Source of the DNA: a virus | DNA length: 42,356 bases | Direction: 5' to 3' (one strand) | IMG/VR virus record: IMGVR_UViG_3300005941_000013 | Location: 1 to 42,356 of that record | In this document: in pieces, positions 10,335 through 19,333 of the stretch | How the letters are laid out: each line of letters starts with the position of its first letter | Position numbering within the stretch: the first letter of the stretch is position 1 | The notes under the pieces: generated by a model | Database searches by the model: none | What the model was told of the DNA's origin: nothing | Seen by the model: only the letters and a program-made list of their open reading frames with translations | Position numbers and translations under genes: made by a program

Positions 10335-10919
10335 ATGGGATATAAAATTAACGGTGTAGAAGTTTTGAGTGATAGTTATGGGTTATCTAATATTGCAGTA
10401 GTCCCTACTAGCGTTCACGATCAAAGGCGGTGGAACAATGGTTCGTCTTATCAAAGAAGCAGTGCTTCTTGGACGGCAGGTACTGTGAACTTGAACACAC
10501 AAAACGTACAACCCACTACAAATGATTTTAGTGAAGCACTATTAAAAATGACATGTAACTCAATTGCATCCGGAACTCAGAGTTGGACTGGAAACATCAC
10601 ATTACAGTTTAGTAATGCAGGTACGGCAACTTCCAGAGCTTATACAATGGATGACTCTGCGGTGAATATTGGAATAAACTCTTTTGTTTTTGTATATATT
10701 AAAGCTGGTGGAGGAAATAACTCTCCTACGAGACCGCAATTTTACCTTTCAAGTTATCAAAGCGTTGGCACAAGGAACGTTGAATCAAACAAAGTGTCTA
10801 AGTATAAAAGAATTTTCGTAAATGAAAGTGTTGATCTTACTTCAGATGACATTATAATATCTTGGCCAGGCTCGACCGCCTCGAGCATGTCCTGGATCCA
10901 CGAAATGTGGTGGAGATAA
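10335..10919 (+). CDS. Putative fibre-tip/adhesin paralog 3 of 3
   Basis: 194 aa, AAGG upstream of the ATG. The N-terminus MGYKINGVEVLSDSYG resembles copy 1 (MAFKINGS). The middle has LNTQNVQPTTNDFSEA and the end has SSMSWIHEMWWR, the same C-terminal motif as its two neighbours with variation at the last residues. It closes the fibre block; a T4-type late promoter follows 36 nt downstream. Variation concentrated outside the shared core would fit a ligand-binding protein, but this is inference. Confidence 0.72.
   Translation: MGYKINGVEVLSDSYGLSNIAVVPTSVHDQRRWNNGSSYQRSSASWTAGTVNLNTQNVQPTTNDFSEALLKMTCNSIASGTQSWTGNITLQFSNAGTATSRAYTMDDSAVNIGINSFVFVYIKAGGGNNSPTRPQFYLSSYQSVGTRNVESNKVSKYKRIFVNESVDLTSDDIIISWPGSTASSMSWIHEMWWR
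10500..10528. repeat. 29-bp direct repeat, copy B
   Basis: Partner of 9906-9934; same reading-frame context in the third tip-like paralog. Confidence 0.9.
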
Positions 10920-10954
10920 ATTCTTATAATTCATCAAACATAAGTTCCTTTTCT

Positions 10955-10962
10955 TATAAATA
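10955..10962 (+). promoter_or_regulatory. T4-type late promoter upstream of the 1895-aa fibre block
   Basis: Perfect TATAAATA in a 102-nt intergenic gap, followed by ACACTAA. T4 late promoters are recognised by the gp55 sigma-like factor through this octamer near -10, so transcription would start around 10968. AGGAG at 11011-11015 serves the next gene. Confidence 0.8.
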
Positions 10963-11021
10963 ACACTAAATATAAGGCAGGGGCGATTTAGCACGTCCGA
11001 CAAAGAAACCAGGAGTGTTTT

Positions 11022-11378
11022 ATGGCCCAATACGAAGAATTTAGTGTAGACAAGGGTACTGACATTGCCATTGAGATTCATATGCTTGATGCCAATGGTA
11101 ATACTAAGAATTTAACAAATCATTCAGTTAGTGCATCTTTAAAGCGCAATTATAGCTCAGAAGCTTCTGTAGATTTTAATTCAATTATAGCTGCTCCGCC
11201 TACGGGCGGTATAGCAACCATTTCTCTCACCAATACTGATACTAGTGCGCTTCAAATTGGAAGATACGTTTATGACGTTAATCTTTCTTTTACTGATAGC
11301 GATGGAGATACTATTGTTGAAAGAGTTTTAGAAGGTAGGTTTCAAGTAACTCCTAACGTTACACAGGCAGGAGCATAA
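11022..11378 (+). CDS. Small beta-sandwich virion protein, hypothetical
   Basis: 118 aa, first gene after the late promoter, with AGGAG 6 nt before the ATG. The sequence starts MAQYEEFSVDKGTDI and continues with alternating strands (IEIHMLDANGNTKNLTNHSV, GGIATISLTNTDTSALQIG, RYVYDVNLSFTDSDGD). This looks like an Ig-like or BppU-N-type sandwich of the sort phages use to anchor fibres to the baseplate. The family is not assigned with certainty. Its stop and the next ATG are separated by one base, so it is probably made with, and perhaps bound to, the 1895-aa fibre downstream. Confidence 0.72.
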   Translation: MAQYEEFSVDKGTDIAIEIHMLDANGNTKNLTNHSVSASLKRNYSSEASVDFNSIIAAPPTGGIATISLTNTDTSALQIGRYVYDVNLSFTDSDGDTIVERVLEGRFQVTPNVTQAGA

Positions 11379-11379
11379 G

Positions 11380-14300
11380 ATGGCAGTAACTACTATAATT
11401 AAAAAGGTTGTTGTCGGAACTCCTTTAAGAAATGTTACTTCAGGGTCATTCAGTATCCAGAACCTTTCAGGATTTTCTTTAACATCTTTAGCTGATAACC
11501 AGCTTTTAAGGTACGATTCTGCAGCGGCCGCCTTTGTAAATACCTCTGTTCTTAATAATCTTAATATAGATAATTTCCAGTTTGATAGCGATACGCTAAC
11601 AATGTCTGGTAATAATCTAACTATTACTTCAGCTGCAACTACTATAAGTGGTGCTGTAGATATAGCAGGCAATTTAGAAGCTAATACTGTTAGTGTAGAT
11701 GACGTTTCAGTATTTAATAATAATGACCTTACTCCTAAGATATATGTTGATACGGAAATAGGAAAAGTTTCGAATTTACAATTTAAAACAGATGAAGGAT
11801 TTATAGATTCTGTTGAGCTATACGGCAATGAAATTGTAAATGCTATTGGCGGAAATGGAATAACTACTTCTGGCGCAAAAGTAGGATTAGACTATAACTT
11901 AAACATAGCTCTAGATAGTGCTGGAGCAGCAGCAGGAACATATGGCGGCGCAACCAATATTCCGGTATTTAAGTTAAATGATTTAGGTTTAGTGGAATCA
12001 GCCGGAGAGGTTGCAGTCGCAGGCGTTTCAAGTATAGACTTTGATTCATCTAATGGTACGTTTACTATTAGTACCGCAGATGGCGGAACCTTTGCCGAAG
12101 TAATTACTTTAGATCCTTATAATACTGGTAATTTAGCAGAAGGTTCTAATCTTTATTATACTAGAGCAAGATTTGATAGTGCATTAGGAGATACTACTAG
12201 CATATCTGCTATTAGAAACTATTTTTCTACATCTGGCGATATTGTCTATAATTCTAGTACTGGTGAATTTTCTGTTGACGTTTCTCAAGTCTACGACGCT
12301 AGTAACTTTGACTCAGATCTAGATAACGCTTTACAATCTTCAGTTACTTTAACTTATGACTCAGCTCATGACACTTTCGAAATTATCAGAAGAGCTGAAG
12401 TTATAATTGATGTAGCAAGTGCAAATGGCGGAGCTTATCAATTTACAGGAGATGGTTTCCCTGTACAATCTGGCGATAATCCATCTATATATCTTCAACG
12501 TGGTAAAACATATATTATCAATAATCCGTCACACGGCTCGCATCCTATCGAAATAAGATTGGAAGACGGAGGTACGCAATATACTTCAGGCGTAGTAGGT
12601 GACGGTACTAATCAAATCACATTCACGGTACCATTTGATGCACCCGATACTTTAGTTTATCAGTGCGGAATACATGCCGCTATGGTTGGTACATTCTATA
12701 TTGATGAAATAAAATCCAACACTACTAGCGATCTATCAGAAGGTAGCAACCTCTATTATACAACTACGAGAGCCGATTCTGACTTTGATAATAGACTAAC
12801 GACAAAATCAACTGCAGATCTTACAGAAGGTTCTAATCTTTATTACACTAAGGTAAGAACAGATTCCGACATTAACCAAGGATTTGCAGATAGAACTACA
12901 ACTGATGTTGCTGAAGGTACAAACCTTTATTATACTCAGTCGAGAGTAGATAGTGCATTTGATGTAAGATTAGCAACTAAATCCACTACTAATCTTTCAG
13001 AAGGCGATAATCTTTATTATACTAGAGCAAGATTTGATAGTGCATTAGGAGATGCCACATCTGCTTCTGCAGTTAGAAGTCATCTTAGCGCAAGCGGTGA
13101 TTTATCATATAACTCAACTACTGGCGATTTTAGCATTGACGTTGAGAGCATATACTCTGCTGCTAATTTTGATTCAGACCTTGACGCTGCTATATCTGGT
13201 GGAACCGCTCTTACGTATGATGCTGCAACAAATACAGTAAATTTAGACGACACAAGCGTGACTCCAGGATCATACGGATCGGCTAGCTTGGTTCCTACAT
13301 TTACTGTCGACCAACAAGGTAGGTTAACTGCGGCTGGAACTGTGAATGTTGCAGGTGTTGATTCTACATCTTGGAGCGGGGTTAATAGTACACTAACAAT
13401 TAATACAGCTGATGGTGGAGAGTTTAATACTCTAATCGATAGCTTTGGTACTGCAGTAAAATTTAATGCAGGAATAGATGTTACCGGTCCAGTTACTGTT
13501 ACAGGCCATTTACTTCCAGGAGCAGATAGTGCTTATAATCTAGGTGATTCAGCACAAAAATGGAAAGATTTATACCTAAGCGGTAATTCCATTTATTTGG
13601 GCACACTAGTCATGGCAGATAGCGATGGCAGCATGGTTATGAGAAATCATAATTCAGGTAAAATAAAATTACAAGCTGGTCAAGGTGTTTTCGATTCTGC
13701 GACAATAGGACAAATTACAAGTGATTCTGCATCTATAACACAAATAAATGCATCTAACCTTACCGTAGATAGCATTGACGCAGGCCGGGCAAACTTAGGG
13801 TATATTGAATTAGATCCCACTAGTTATCCTGACGGAAGTGCTCCAACAACAGTTGAAGGTGGATTATGGTACAACCCTGGACCTGATGCTCTAGTATATA
13901 AATCTTCTACTGCAAGTGTAATAAAACTGGGACAAGAAGAAGTAACAAGAGTCTTTAATAACTCTGGTAGCCAGATTGATAAAGGTAAAGCAGTTTATGT
14001 AACTGGTGCATCAAATGACTTCCCAACTGTAGCACTAGCAAGAGCAAATAGTTTAAATACAGTATACAAAACTTTAGGTTTAACTAAAGATATTATTTCT
14101 CCTGGCCAATATGGTTTAGTAATTAATAGGGGTTTAGTCGGAGGATTAGACACTCAAAACTTTGTAGCCGGCGATGTAGTACACGTATCAGTAGATTCTG
14201 CAGGTGAGTTAATTTCTAACAACCCAGTTTATCCAAACTATGCAGTTGAAATAGGTACGGTTCTGGTTGCTGATTCAGCCGAAGCAAATAATGTTGGTGG

Positions 14301-17067
14301 TTGTGTTCAAGTTACTATTACAAAAGAAGTAGTAGAAACTTTAAGAGTTGCAGGTGACGGTAGAATAGATGCAGATCTTACTATCGGTGGTAACCTAAAC
14401 GTTCTAGGTACGGAAACTCGTACTGCGGTATCAAACCTCAACGTTGCGGATACATTTATCTATCTTGGTGCTGGTGATACAATCGGTGCAGGTAATACTA
14501 ACTTTAATGGTACTGGCGACCAAAACGCTACATTCACTGGCCACTTTAAAGGCGATTCAGACGAGACTTTTAGAGTTAGAATTAGTGCGACCGGCGGAGA
14601 TACTATTGAATGGGCGTTAGATAGTTTTGGTGCTGGTGTACAACCATTTGATTCTGCACTAGGCCCATCTACATGGAACCTTACTAATAACGGACTTATA
14701 GCGCCTTTAGGCTATGGTGTTTCTATAGACTTTGATGCTGCTACTGGGCATGATCTTAATGATAGCTGGTCAGGTGATGCGTCACCGATTAACGTTCAAA
14801 TTGGTCTCGCTGGTAACTATAACGAACCAGATGATATTTATCGCCACGCTGGATTGTTTAGAGATACATCAGACGGTACTTGGAAGTTCTTTGATAACTA
14901 TACGCCCGAACCATCAGGTAGTATTAATACTGCTCACGCTACATACTCTTATGCAGATCTAAGAGCAAAACAGATTTCTGGTACAACAATTGAAGCGACT
15001 ACGGGATTTACTGGTACTTTAACTGGTACAGCTTCTGATATTTCAAATCATACTACTACTAATCTAACTGAAGGCTCAAACCTTTATTATACTACTGCAA
15101 GAGCAGATAGCGATGCTAAAAGATCAATTAGTGTTACTGATAACGGTGGTGATGGTTCTTTATCATATACAGAATCAACTGGAGTAATATCTTACACTGG
15201 TCCTACTGCTGCTGAAGTTAGAGCTCATTTTACTGCCGGTGAGGGTATTGATATATCATCGGGTGAAATAAAGGGAGAGGATGCAACCGATACTAATAAA
15301 GGTATTGCCTCATTCAGTAGTGATGATTTTGCTGTAACAAGCGGCGCTGTTACAATTAATTTCAGCTCAACTCCAGGAGCTGTAAACACTGCTGAAATAC
15401 CAGAACTAACAAATTTATATTATACTGATGCTAGAGTAGATGCAAACATTGCAGCTAAATCTACAGATGATCTTTCAGAAGGTTCTACTAATCTTTATTA
15501 CACCGCTGCTCGAGCTGATAGTGATGCTAAAAACGCTATTAGTGTTACAGGAGACCTTTCTTATAATTCTAGTACTGGTGTTATCAGTATTGATGTTGAA
15601 GAAGTTTATAGTAAGGCTAATTTCGATAGCGACTTAGGCAGTTCATCAACAACTATATTACCAGAGGGAACTAATCTATACTATACCACAGCTCGCGCTA
15701 ATTCAGATTTTGACACAAGACTGGCAACTAAGTCTACAGGTGATGTTGCCGAAGGTAGCAACTTATATTACACCACAGTAAGAGCTGATTCAGATTTTGA
15801 TGTAAGATTGGCACTTAAGTCTACGGATAATCTTTCAGAAGGTTCTACCAATCTATATTATACTAGTGCAAGAGCCGATAGTGATTCTAAAAATTCTCTT
15901 ATCGGCGGAACAGGGATAACATATACTCCCGCGACTGGTACCATAGACATTACTAATACTGGAGTAACTGCAAATACATATGGTTCCGCTTCGGCAGTAC
16001 CGCAATTAACAATCAATGATCAAGGTCAAATTACCAGTGCAACTACAGTAAGTGTCGCAGGGGTTTCTTCTACATCATGGACACCTGCTACTAATACTTA
16101 CAACGTATCTACGGCTGATGGCGGATCTTTTGATGAAGTAATAGACGAATTTGGTGCTGATGTTACTCTTCAGACTGGCACGAAGCTTGAAATAGGTAAA
16201 GGCGTATTTGGCCAAAGCGGCACAGGTGATCTTTATCAATCTAATTCAGGACCTATTAGATTTCAAACTACTACCCCAGCGGGCGATAGCTTCAAAATCC
16301 CAACTTGGATTACCAATGAAGGTTCTTATGTAGCCATATCTGGTGAGACCGGTGTAAACCTCCAATACGGTAATACTTCAGGTATTGGCTTAAATAGACT
16401 AGCCGCTAGATACCTTGGTAACTATTTAAGCGGGATTCAAAATATTACCGGTATGAGCGGTAGCAACCTTGCTGTGACTCCTAAAGTGGGTATGATTGCT
16501 AGAACATATCAAAATAGAGATTCAGACGCTTCGCCAAACAGTAATGATGGCGATCACGATTCATTTGGCGATCCTATTGTTAATTTCTATATGAGATCTG
16601 ATTTTAAAACGACAGACCATAGGTACTATGGTAATGGTTCATTAAAGGGATATTACATATCTCACGATTCTGATTATATAAGAAGTGGCTATGGTTACAC
16701 ACTCGAGGCTCCACATCTTGATTTAACACCAGGTGTTACATACAAATTCCATATGCACGATTCATCAATGAGCACTCACGATGTTAGGTTCTACTATGAT
16801 GATGCGAAGAATGGACTTATCTCTGATAGTGCGGCTACTATATCTTATGTAGGAACGGCTGGAGATAAAAACGTAGGAAACTCTTACGCTCAAATTAGGG
16901 TTCACGACTACGGACCAAGAACTATAGCATACCAATGTTTAAATCATCCATACATGGGTAATTCAGCCAATACTAATACGACAGGAGGAGGACGCGTGTG
17001 GTCAACTCCAGGAGGTATTAAAGTAGCAGGATTAATTGATGGTGTTATTGACGGCGGTACATATTAA
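11380..17067 (+). CDS. Giant tail fibre protein with NLYYT repeats and two cupredoxin-like domains
   Basis: 1895 aa. The body carries 11 copies of a fibre repeat (EG-NLYYT-AR-DSD and variants) between about residues 250 and 1510. A cupredoxin-like domain spans about residues 345-445, with putative copper ligands His388, Cys429, His432 and Met435 (YQCGIHAAM). Residues about 853-985 (VTRVFNNSGSQIDKGKAVYV onward) form a compact beta domain often found in marine phage fibres. 'YNLGDSAQKWKDLYL' is a common fibre joint, also seen in the S74 fibre. A second cupredoxin-like domain near the C-terminus (about 1780-1870) has His1800, Cys1853, His1856 and Met1859 (YQCLNHPYM). No S74 domain is present. 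Presumed role is a second long fibre; copper binding is predicted from ligands and not shown. Confidence 0.88.
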   Translation: MAVTTIIKKVVVGTPLRNVTSGSFSIQNLSGFSLTSLADNQLLRYDSAAAAFVNTSVLNNLNIDNFQFDSDTLTMSGNNLTITSAATTISGAVDIAGNLEANTVSVDDVSVFNNNDLTPKIYVDTEIGKVSNLQFKTDEGFIDSVELYGNEIVNAIGGNGITTSGAKVGLDYNLNIALDSAGAAAGTYGGATNIPVFKLNDLGLVESAGEVAVAGVSSIDFDSSNGTFTISTADGGTFAEVITLDPYNTGNLAEGSNLYYTRARFDSALGDTTSISAIRNYFSTSGDIVYNSSTGEFSVDVSQVYDASNFDSDLDNALQSSVTLTYDSAHDTFEIIRRAEVIIDVASANGGAYQFTGDGFPVQSGDNPSIYLQRGKTYIINNPSHGSHPIEIRLEDGGTQYTSGVVGDGTNQITFTVPFDAPDTLVYQCGIHAAMVGTFYIDEIKSNTTSDLSEGSNLYYTTTRADSDFDNRLTTKSTADLTEGSNLYYTKVRTDSDINQGFADRTTTDVAEGTNLYYTQSRVDSAFDVRLATKSTTNLSEGDNLYYTRARFDSALGDATSASAVRSHLSASGDLSYNSTTGDFSIDVESIYSAANFDSDLDAAISGGTALTYDAATNTVNLDDTSVTPGSYGSASLVPTFTVDQQGRLTAAGTVNVAGVDSTSWSGVNSTLTINTADGGEFNTLIDSFGTAVKFNAGIDVTGPVTVTGHLLPGADSAYNLGDSAQKWKDLYLSGNSIYLGTLVMADSDGSMVMRNHNSGKIKLQAGQGVFDSATIGQITSDSASITQINASNLTVDSIDAGRANLGYIELDPTSYPDGSAPTTVEGGLWYNPGPDALVYKSSTASVIKLGQEEVTRVFNNSGSQIDKGKAVYVTGASNDFPTVALARANSLNTVYKTLGLTKDIISPGQYGLVINRGLVGGLDTQNFVAGDVVHVSVDSAGELISNNPVYPNYAVEIGTVLVADSAEANNVGGCVQVTITKEVVETLRVAGDGRIDADLTIGGNLNVLGTETRTAVSNLNVADTFIYLGAGDTIGAGNTNFNGTGDQNATFTGHFKGDSDETFRVRISATGGDTIEWALDSFGAGVQPFDSALGPSTWNLTNNGLIAPLGYGVSIDFDAATGHDLNDSWSGDASPINVQIGLAGNYNEPDDIYRHAGLFRDTSDGTWKFFDNYTPEPSGSINTAHATYSYADLRAKQISGTTIEATTGFTGTLTGTASDISNHTTTNLTEGSNLYYTTARADSDAKRSISVTDNGGDGSLSYTESTGVISYTGPTAAEVRAHFTAGEGIDISSGEIKGEDATDTNKGIASFSSDDFAVTSGAVTINFSSTPGAVNTAEIPELTNLYYTDARVDANIAAKSTDDLSEGSTNLYYTAARADSDAKNAISVTGDLSYNSSTGVISIDVEEVYSKANFDSDLGSSSTTILPEGTNLYYTTARANSDFDTRLATKSTGDVAEGSNLYYTTVRADSDFDVRLALKSTDNLSEGSTNLYYTSARADSDSKNSLIGGTGITYTPATGTIDITNTGVTANTYGSASAVPQLTINDQGQITSATTVSVAGVSSTSWTPATNTYNVSTADGGSFDEVIDEFGADVTLQTGTKLEIGKGVFGQSGTGDLYQSNSGPIRFQTTTPAGDSFKIPTWITNEGSYVAISGETGVNLQYGNTSGIGLNRLAARYLGNYLSGIQNITGMSGSNLAVTPKVGMIARTYQNRDSDASPNSNDGDHDSFGDPIVNFYMRSDFKTTDHRYYGNGSLKGYYISHDSDYIRSGYGYTLEAPHLDLTPGVTYKFHMHDSSMSTHDVRFYYDDAKNGLISDSAATISYVGTAGDKNVGNSYAQIRVHDYGPRTIAYQCLNHPYMGNSANTNTTGGGRVWSTPGGIKVAGLIDGVIDGGTY
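12147..12192. repeat. 46-bp exact direct repeat, copy A (copy B at 13008-13053)
   Basis: Bases 12147-12192 and 13008-13053 are identical. They encode the NLYYTRARFDSALGD form of the fibre repeat. Such DNA identity inside a repeat family whose other members have diverged gives a substrate for recombination that would delete or add about 860 bp of fibre, including the first cupredoxin domain. Confidence 0.9.
13008..13053. repeat. 46-bp exact direct repeat, copy B
   Basis: Partner of 12147-12192; see that entry. Confidence 0.9.
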
Positions 17068-17071
17068 CTTG

Positions 17072-17079
17072 TATAAATA
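17072..17079 (+). promoter_or_regulatory. T4-type late promoter before the Mtd-N/cupredoxin fibre gene
   Basis: Perfect TATAAATA 4 nt after the stop of the 1895-aa fibre, in a 73-nt gap. The expected start of transcription is near 17085, leaving a leader of about 55 nt. Unlike three other late boxes here it is not followed by ACACT. Confidence 0.78.
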
Positions 17080-17140
17080 ATGTAAATTGTGGAGTCGAGT
17101 TATTACTCATAAAAAAGACTTTCCTTACTAGGGTTACAAA

Positions 17141-18352
17141 ATGGCAGCAAATATAAAACTAAAAAGATCCGCGGTCTCTGGAAAGATTCCTGGAACTGGA
17201 GATCTGGACTACGGCGAAGTTGCTTTAAACTACGCCGATGGTAGATTGTACTATAAAACCTCATCTAATACTGTTTCAAGTATTTCAGGTGGAGGTGCGG
17301 AAACAGATTCTGCAGCTCCTACTAGCTCGTTGCAAGATGGTTCTTTATGGTGGGATGCAGTAAACGGTAAGTTAAAAATTTACTATGGAGAACCAACTCC
17401 AGCAGCCGCAGCAATTAATTTAGCAGCTACACAAACAAATGCACAATCAGGAGATTATTTGTTTACTGGTAGCGATAGAAGTTCTACGTTCTCGAGCGAC
17501 CCTGATCCTACTATTTACATATATAAAGGTGATACACTAAATGTAGTTAATAGTGCTACAGCAATTCACCCGTTCTTCTTAGTTTCTCAGTTAAGTCTTA
17601 GTAACTCATATGATGCCCTCTATAATATTCCAGGTGTAACTAATAATGGTGGCTATAACGGTACTACAATCAGCTATCAGTTCAATTCCGTAGGAACATA
17701 TTACTATATCTGCTCAGCCCATCCATCAATGCAAGGCCAAATTATAGTAGTTGATGCAGCTGACGTTAGTGCTCAGTGGGTAGACGCAAGTGCATCTCAA
17801 CGAGGATTTACAGGATCTGCTGGGGCTATATTTCAAGGTGAAAATGTTCCGGCTAATCCTACAGCCGGTCAAATTTGGTACAATTCAAACACTGGGAAAT
17901 CATATATCTACTATACTAATCCCTCGACAAGTCAGTCGCAATGGGTGCTGCAAGCAGATCCTACAGTATCTGATGGAGATAGAGGCTATTCTGGCTCAGT
18001 TGGCTATACTGGTTCTCAGGGTGTATACGGTCCTCGTGTTATTTCTTTCCAAGCACCAGATTCAGGCGATCAGCAAACATTAATGTATACTGATAGGCAG
18101 ATGATAGTTTCTGAAGTAAGATCAATAGTTAGCTACCCTGGATCAAGTGTGAGCATGTCTCTTAAGTATGATTCTGATAGAAGCTCTTCAGGAACTCTGA
18201 TAACTTCTGGCACGATTAATAGTACAACTAGTGGAAACGTTGGCAGTATTTCTAATGCTACTATAGATGCTGGTCGGTGGATCTGGGCAGAAGTTACTAA
18301 CCCATTAGGCTTAGTGGACGAAGTAAGCATTAACGTAAGTTTTAATGGATAG
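17141..18352 (+). CDS. Fibre/adhesin with Mtd-type N-terminus, cupredoxin-like domain and short collagen stretch
   Basis: 403 aa. Residues 1-50 (IKLKRSAVSGKIPGTGDLDY, GEVALNYADGRLYYK) match the small N-terminal module seen in Mtd-like and many other phage fibre proteins. About residues 100-207 form a cupredoxin-like domain: YIYKGDTLNVVN, His143 (IHPFFLV), then YYYICSAHPSMQG with Cys191, His194 and Met197. All four type-1 copper ligands are present, with amicyanin-like C-x2-H-x2-M spacing. GYSGSVGYTGSQGVYGP (about 285-302) is a short collagen-like stretch. The last 100 residues form a beta-rich head domain. It has its own late promoter and is followed closely by the C1q-like gene. The function is predicted as adhesin; metal binding is untested. 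Confidence 0.85.
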   Translation: MAANIKLKRSAVSGKIPGTGDLDYGEVALNYADGRLYYKTSSNTVSSISGGGAETDSAAPTSSLQDGSLWWDAVNGKLKIYYGEPTPAAAAINLAATQTNAQSGDYLFTGSDRSSTFSSDPDPTIYIYKGDTLNVVNSATAIHPFFLVSQLSLSNSYDALYNIPGVTNNGGYNGTTISYQFNSVGTYYYICSAHPSMQGQIIVVDAADVSAQWVDASASQRGFTGSAGAIFQGENVPANPTAGQIWYNSNTGKSYIYYTNPSTSQSQWVLQADPTVSDGDRGYSGSVGYTGSQGVYGPRVISFQAPDSGDQQTLMYTDRQMIVSEVRSIVSYPGSSVSMSLKYDSDRSSSGTLITSGTINSTTSGNVGSISNATIDAGRWIWAEVTNPLGLVDEVSINVSFNG

Positions 18353-18360
18353 GAAATAAT

Positions 18361-19332
18361 ATGACTGCACTTCAATTCCCAGCTTCTCCTGCTCATTTAG
18401 GTTTATATTCAGATCCCAATCAAGCTGTTTGGCAGTATGATAGCGACTCCACAGTATGGGACGTAATTACTAGTACTACAAGAAAAGTTTTTAGCGGTGT
18501 AAAAGCTTCTACTACTGCTGCATTCGATTTGACAGGTTCATTTGCAGATGTGCCATTCAACACTGTAGAATTTAATATTGATAACTATTATTCAGATGAC
18601 AATATAAAATCTATAGCTCCTAGTACTGGATTCTATAGAGTACTAGCTTCTTTATTTAGTGATTCTTCAGGTACAGGATCTTCCTATACTGCTAGAATTT
18701 ATAAAAATACTACTATTTTATTAGGTGAAATATCCTTTGGCGCTAATCAAAATGTTAACTTTGATGAAACTATTTCTCTAGTAGAAGGCGATTTTATCAC
18801 TGTACAGTGTCAAGAGACTACTGGATTAGGAGCTTTAACTACTGATACCAATTTTACAATGTATAGAATAGGGTTCGCGCCGGGAACAGGAATATCTAAC
18901 CATAATGCGTTTAGTGGTGTAAGAAGTGTTGTAACAAATGCAGTAAGTACGACTTCGACTCCTACGGCAATTGATTTTTCAAATGTGGATTTTAACGCCA
19001 ACGCTAATGTACTTGGCGATCTATATTGGTATAATACTGAGCCAGAGCGTTTAACAGCAAGAGCTTCTGGGTATTATAAGATTAGATCTCTAGTTGAAAC
19101 TTCATCAGCAGGATCTAAAAATTCTTATACTATAACTTTAAGACAAACAACAGCAGGCGCAGTACAAACCTCAATTAGTACATCTACCATGTCAGCTAAT
19201 GATCAGTTAGAACTTGATCAAACAGTATACATAGCAGCAGATACGTTTTTAGAACTTTTAGTTTCTAATTCAGATAACACTGGTGCTATTAACCCAACCG
19301 TTTATTTAGAACTCGTTAGAGAAGGAGTATAA
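18361..19332 (+). CDS. Fibre protein with two tandem C1q/TNF-like jelly-roll domains
   Basis: 323 aa, with AGGAAA ahead of the ATG. The N-terminal 40 residues (LQFPASPAHLGLYSD, then WQYDSDSTVWDVI) are the same attachment module as in the collagen-like protein at 24920 (FPPNPANGDTY, WVYDSASTSWV). Two copies of a domain of about 135 residues follow. Each opens with FSGV and a run of Thr/Ser, then reads as a C1q-like jelly roll: VPFNTVEFNIDNYYSD, STGFYRVLASL, and an ARIYKN strand in copy one; ASGYYKIRSLVETSS and FLELLVSN in copy two. C1q/TNF-like heads trimerise in other systems and suit a trimeric fibre. Ligand unknown. Confidence 0.75.
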   Translation: MTALQFPASPAHLGLYSDPNQAVWQYDSDSTVWDVITSTTRKVFSGVKASTTAAFDLTGSFADVPFNTVEFNIDNYYSDDNIKSIAPSTGFYRVLASLFSDSSGTGSSYTARIYKNTTILLGEISFGANQNVNFDETISLVEGDFITVQCQETTGLGALTTDTNFTMYRIGFAPGTGISNHNAFSGVRSVVTNAVSTTSTPTAIDFSNVDFNANANVLGDLYWYNTEPERLTARASGYYKIRSLVETSSAGSKNSYTITLRQTTAGAVQTSISTSTMSANDQLELDQTVYIAADTFLELLVSNSDNTGAINPTVYLELVREGV

Positions 19333-19333
19333 A

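Noticed and set aside
17092-17108. Possible terminator hairpin after the 1895-aa fibre
   Set aside because: Only a 4-bp stem with a 4-nt loop can be formed; too weak to call.
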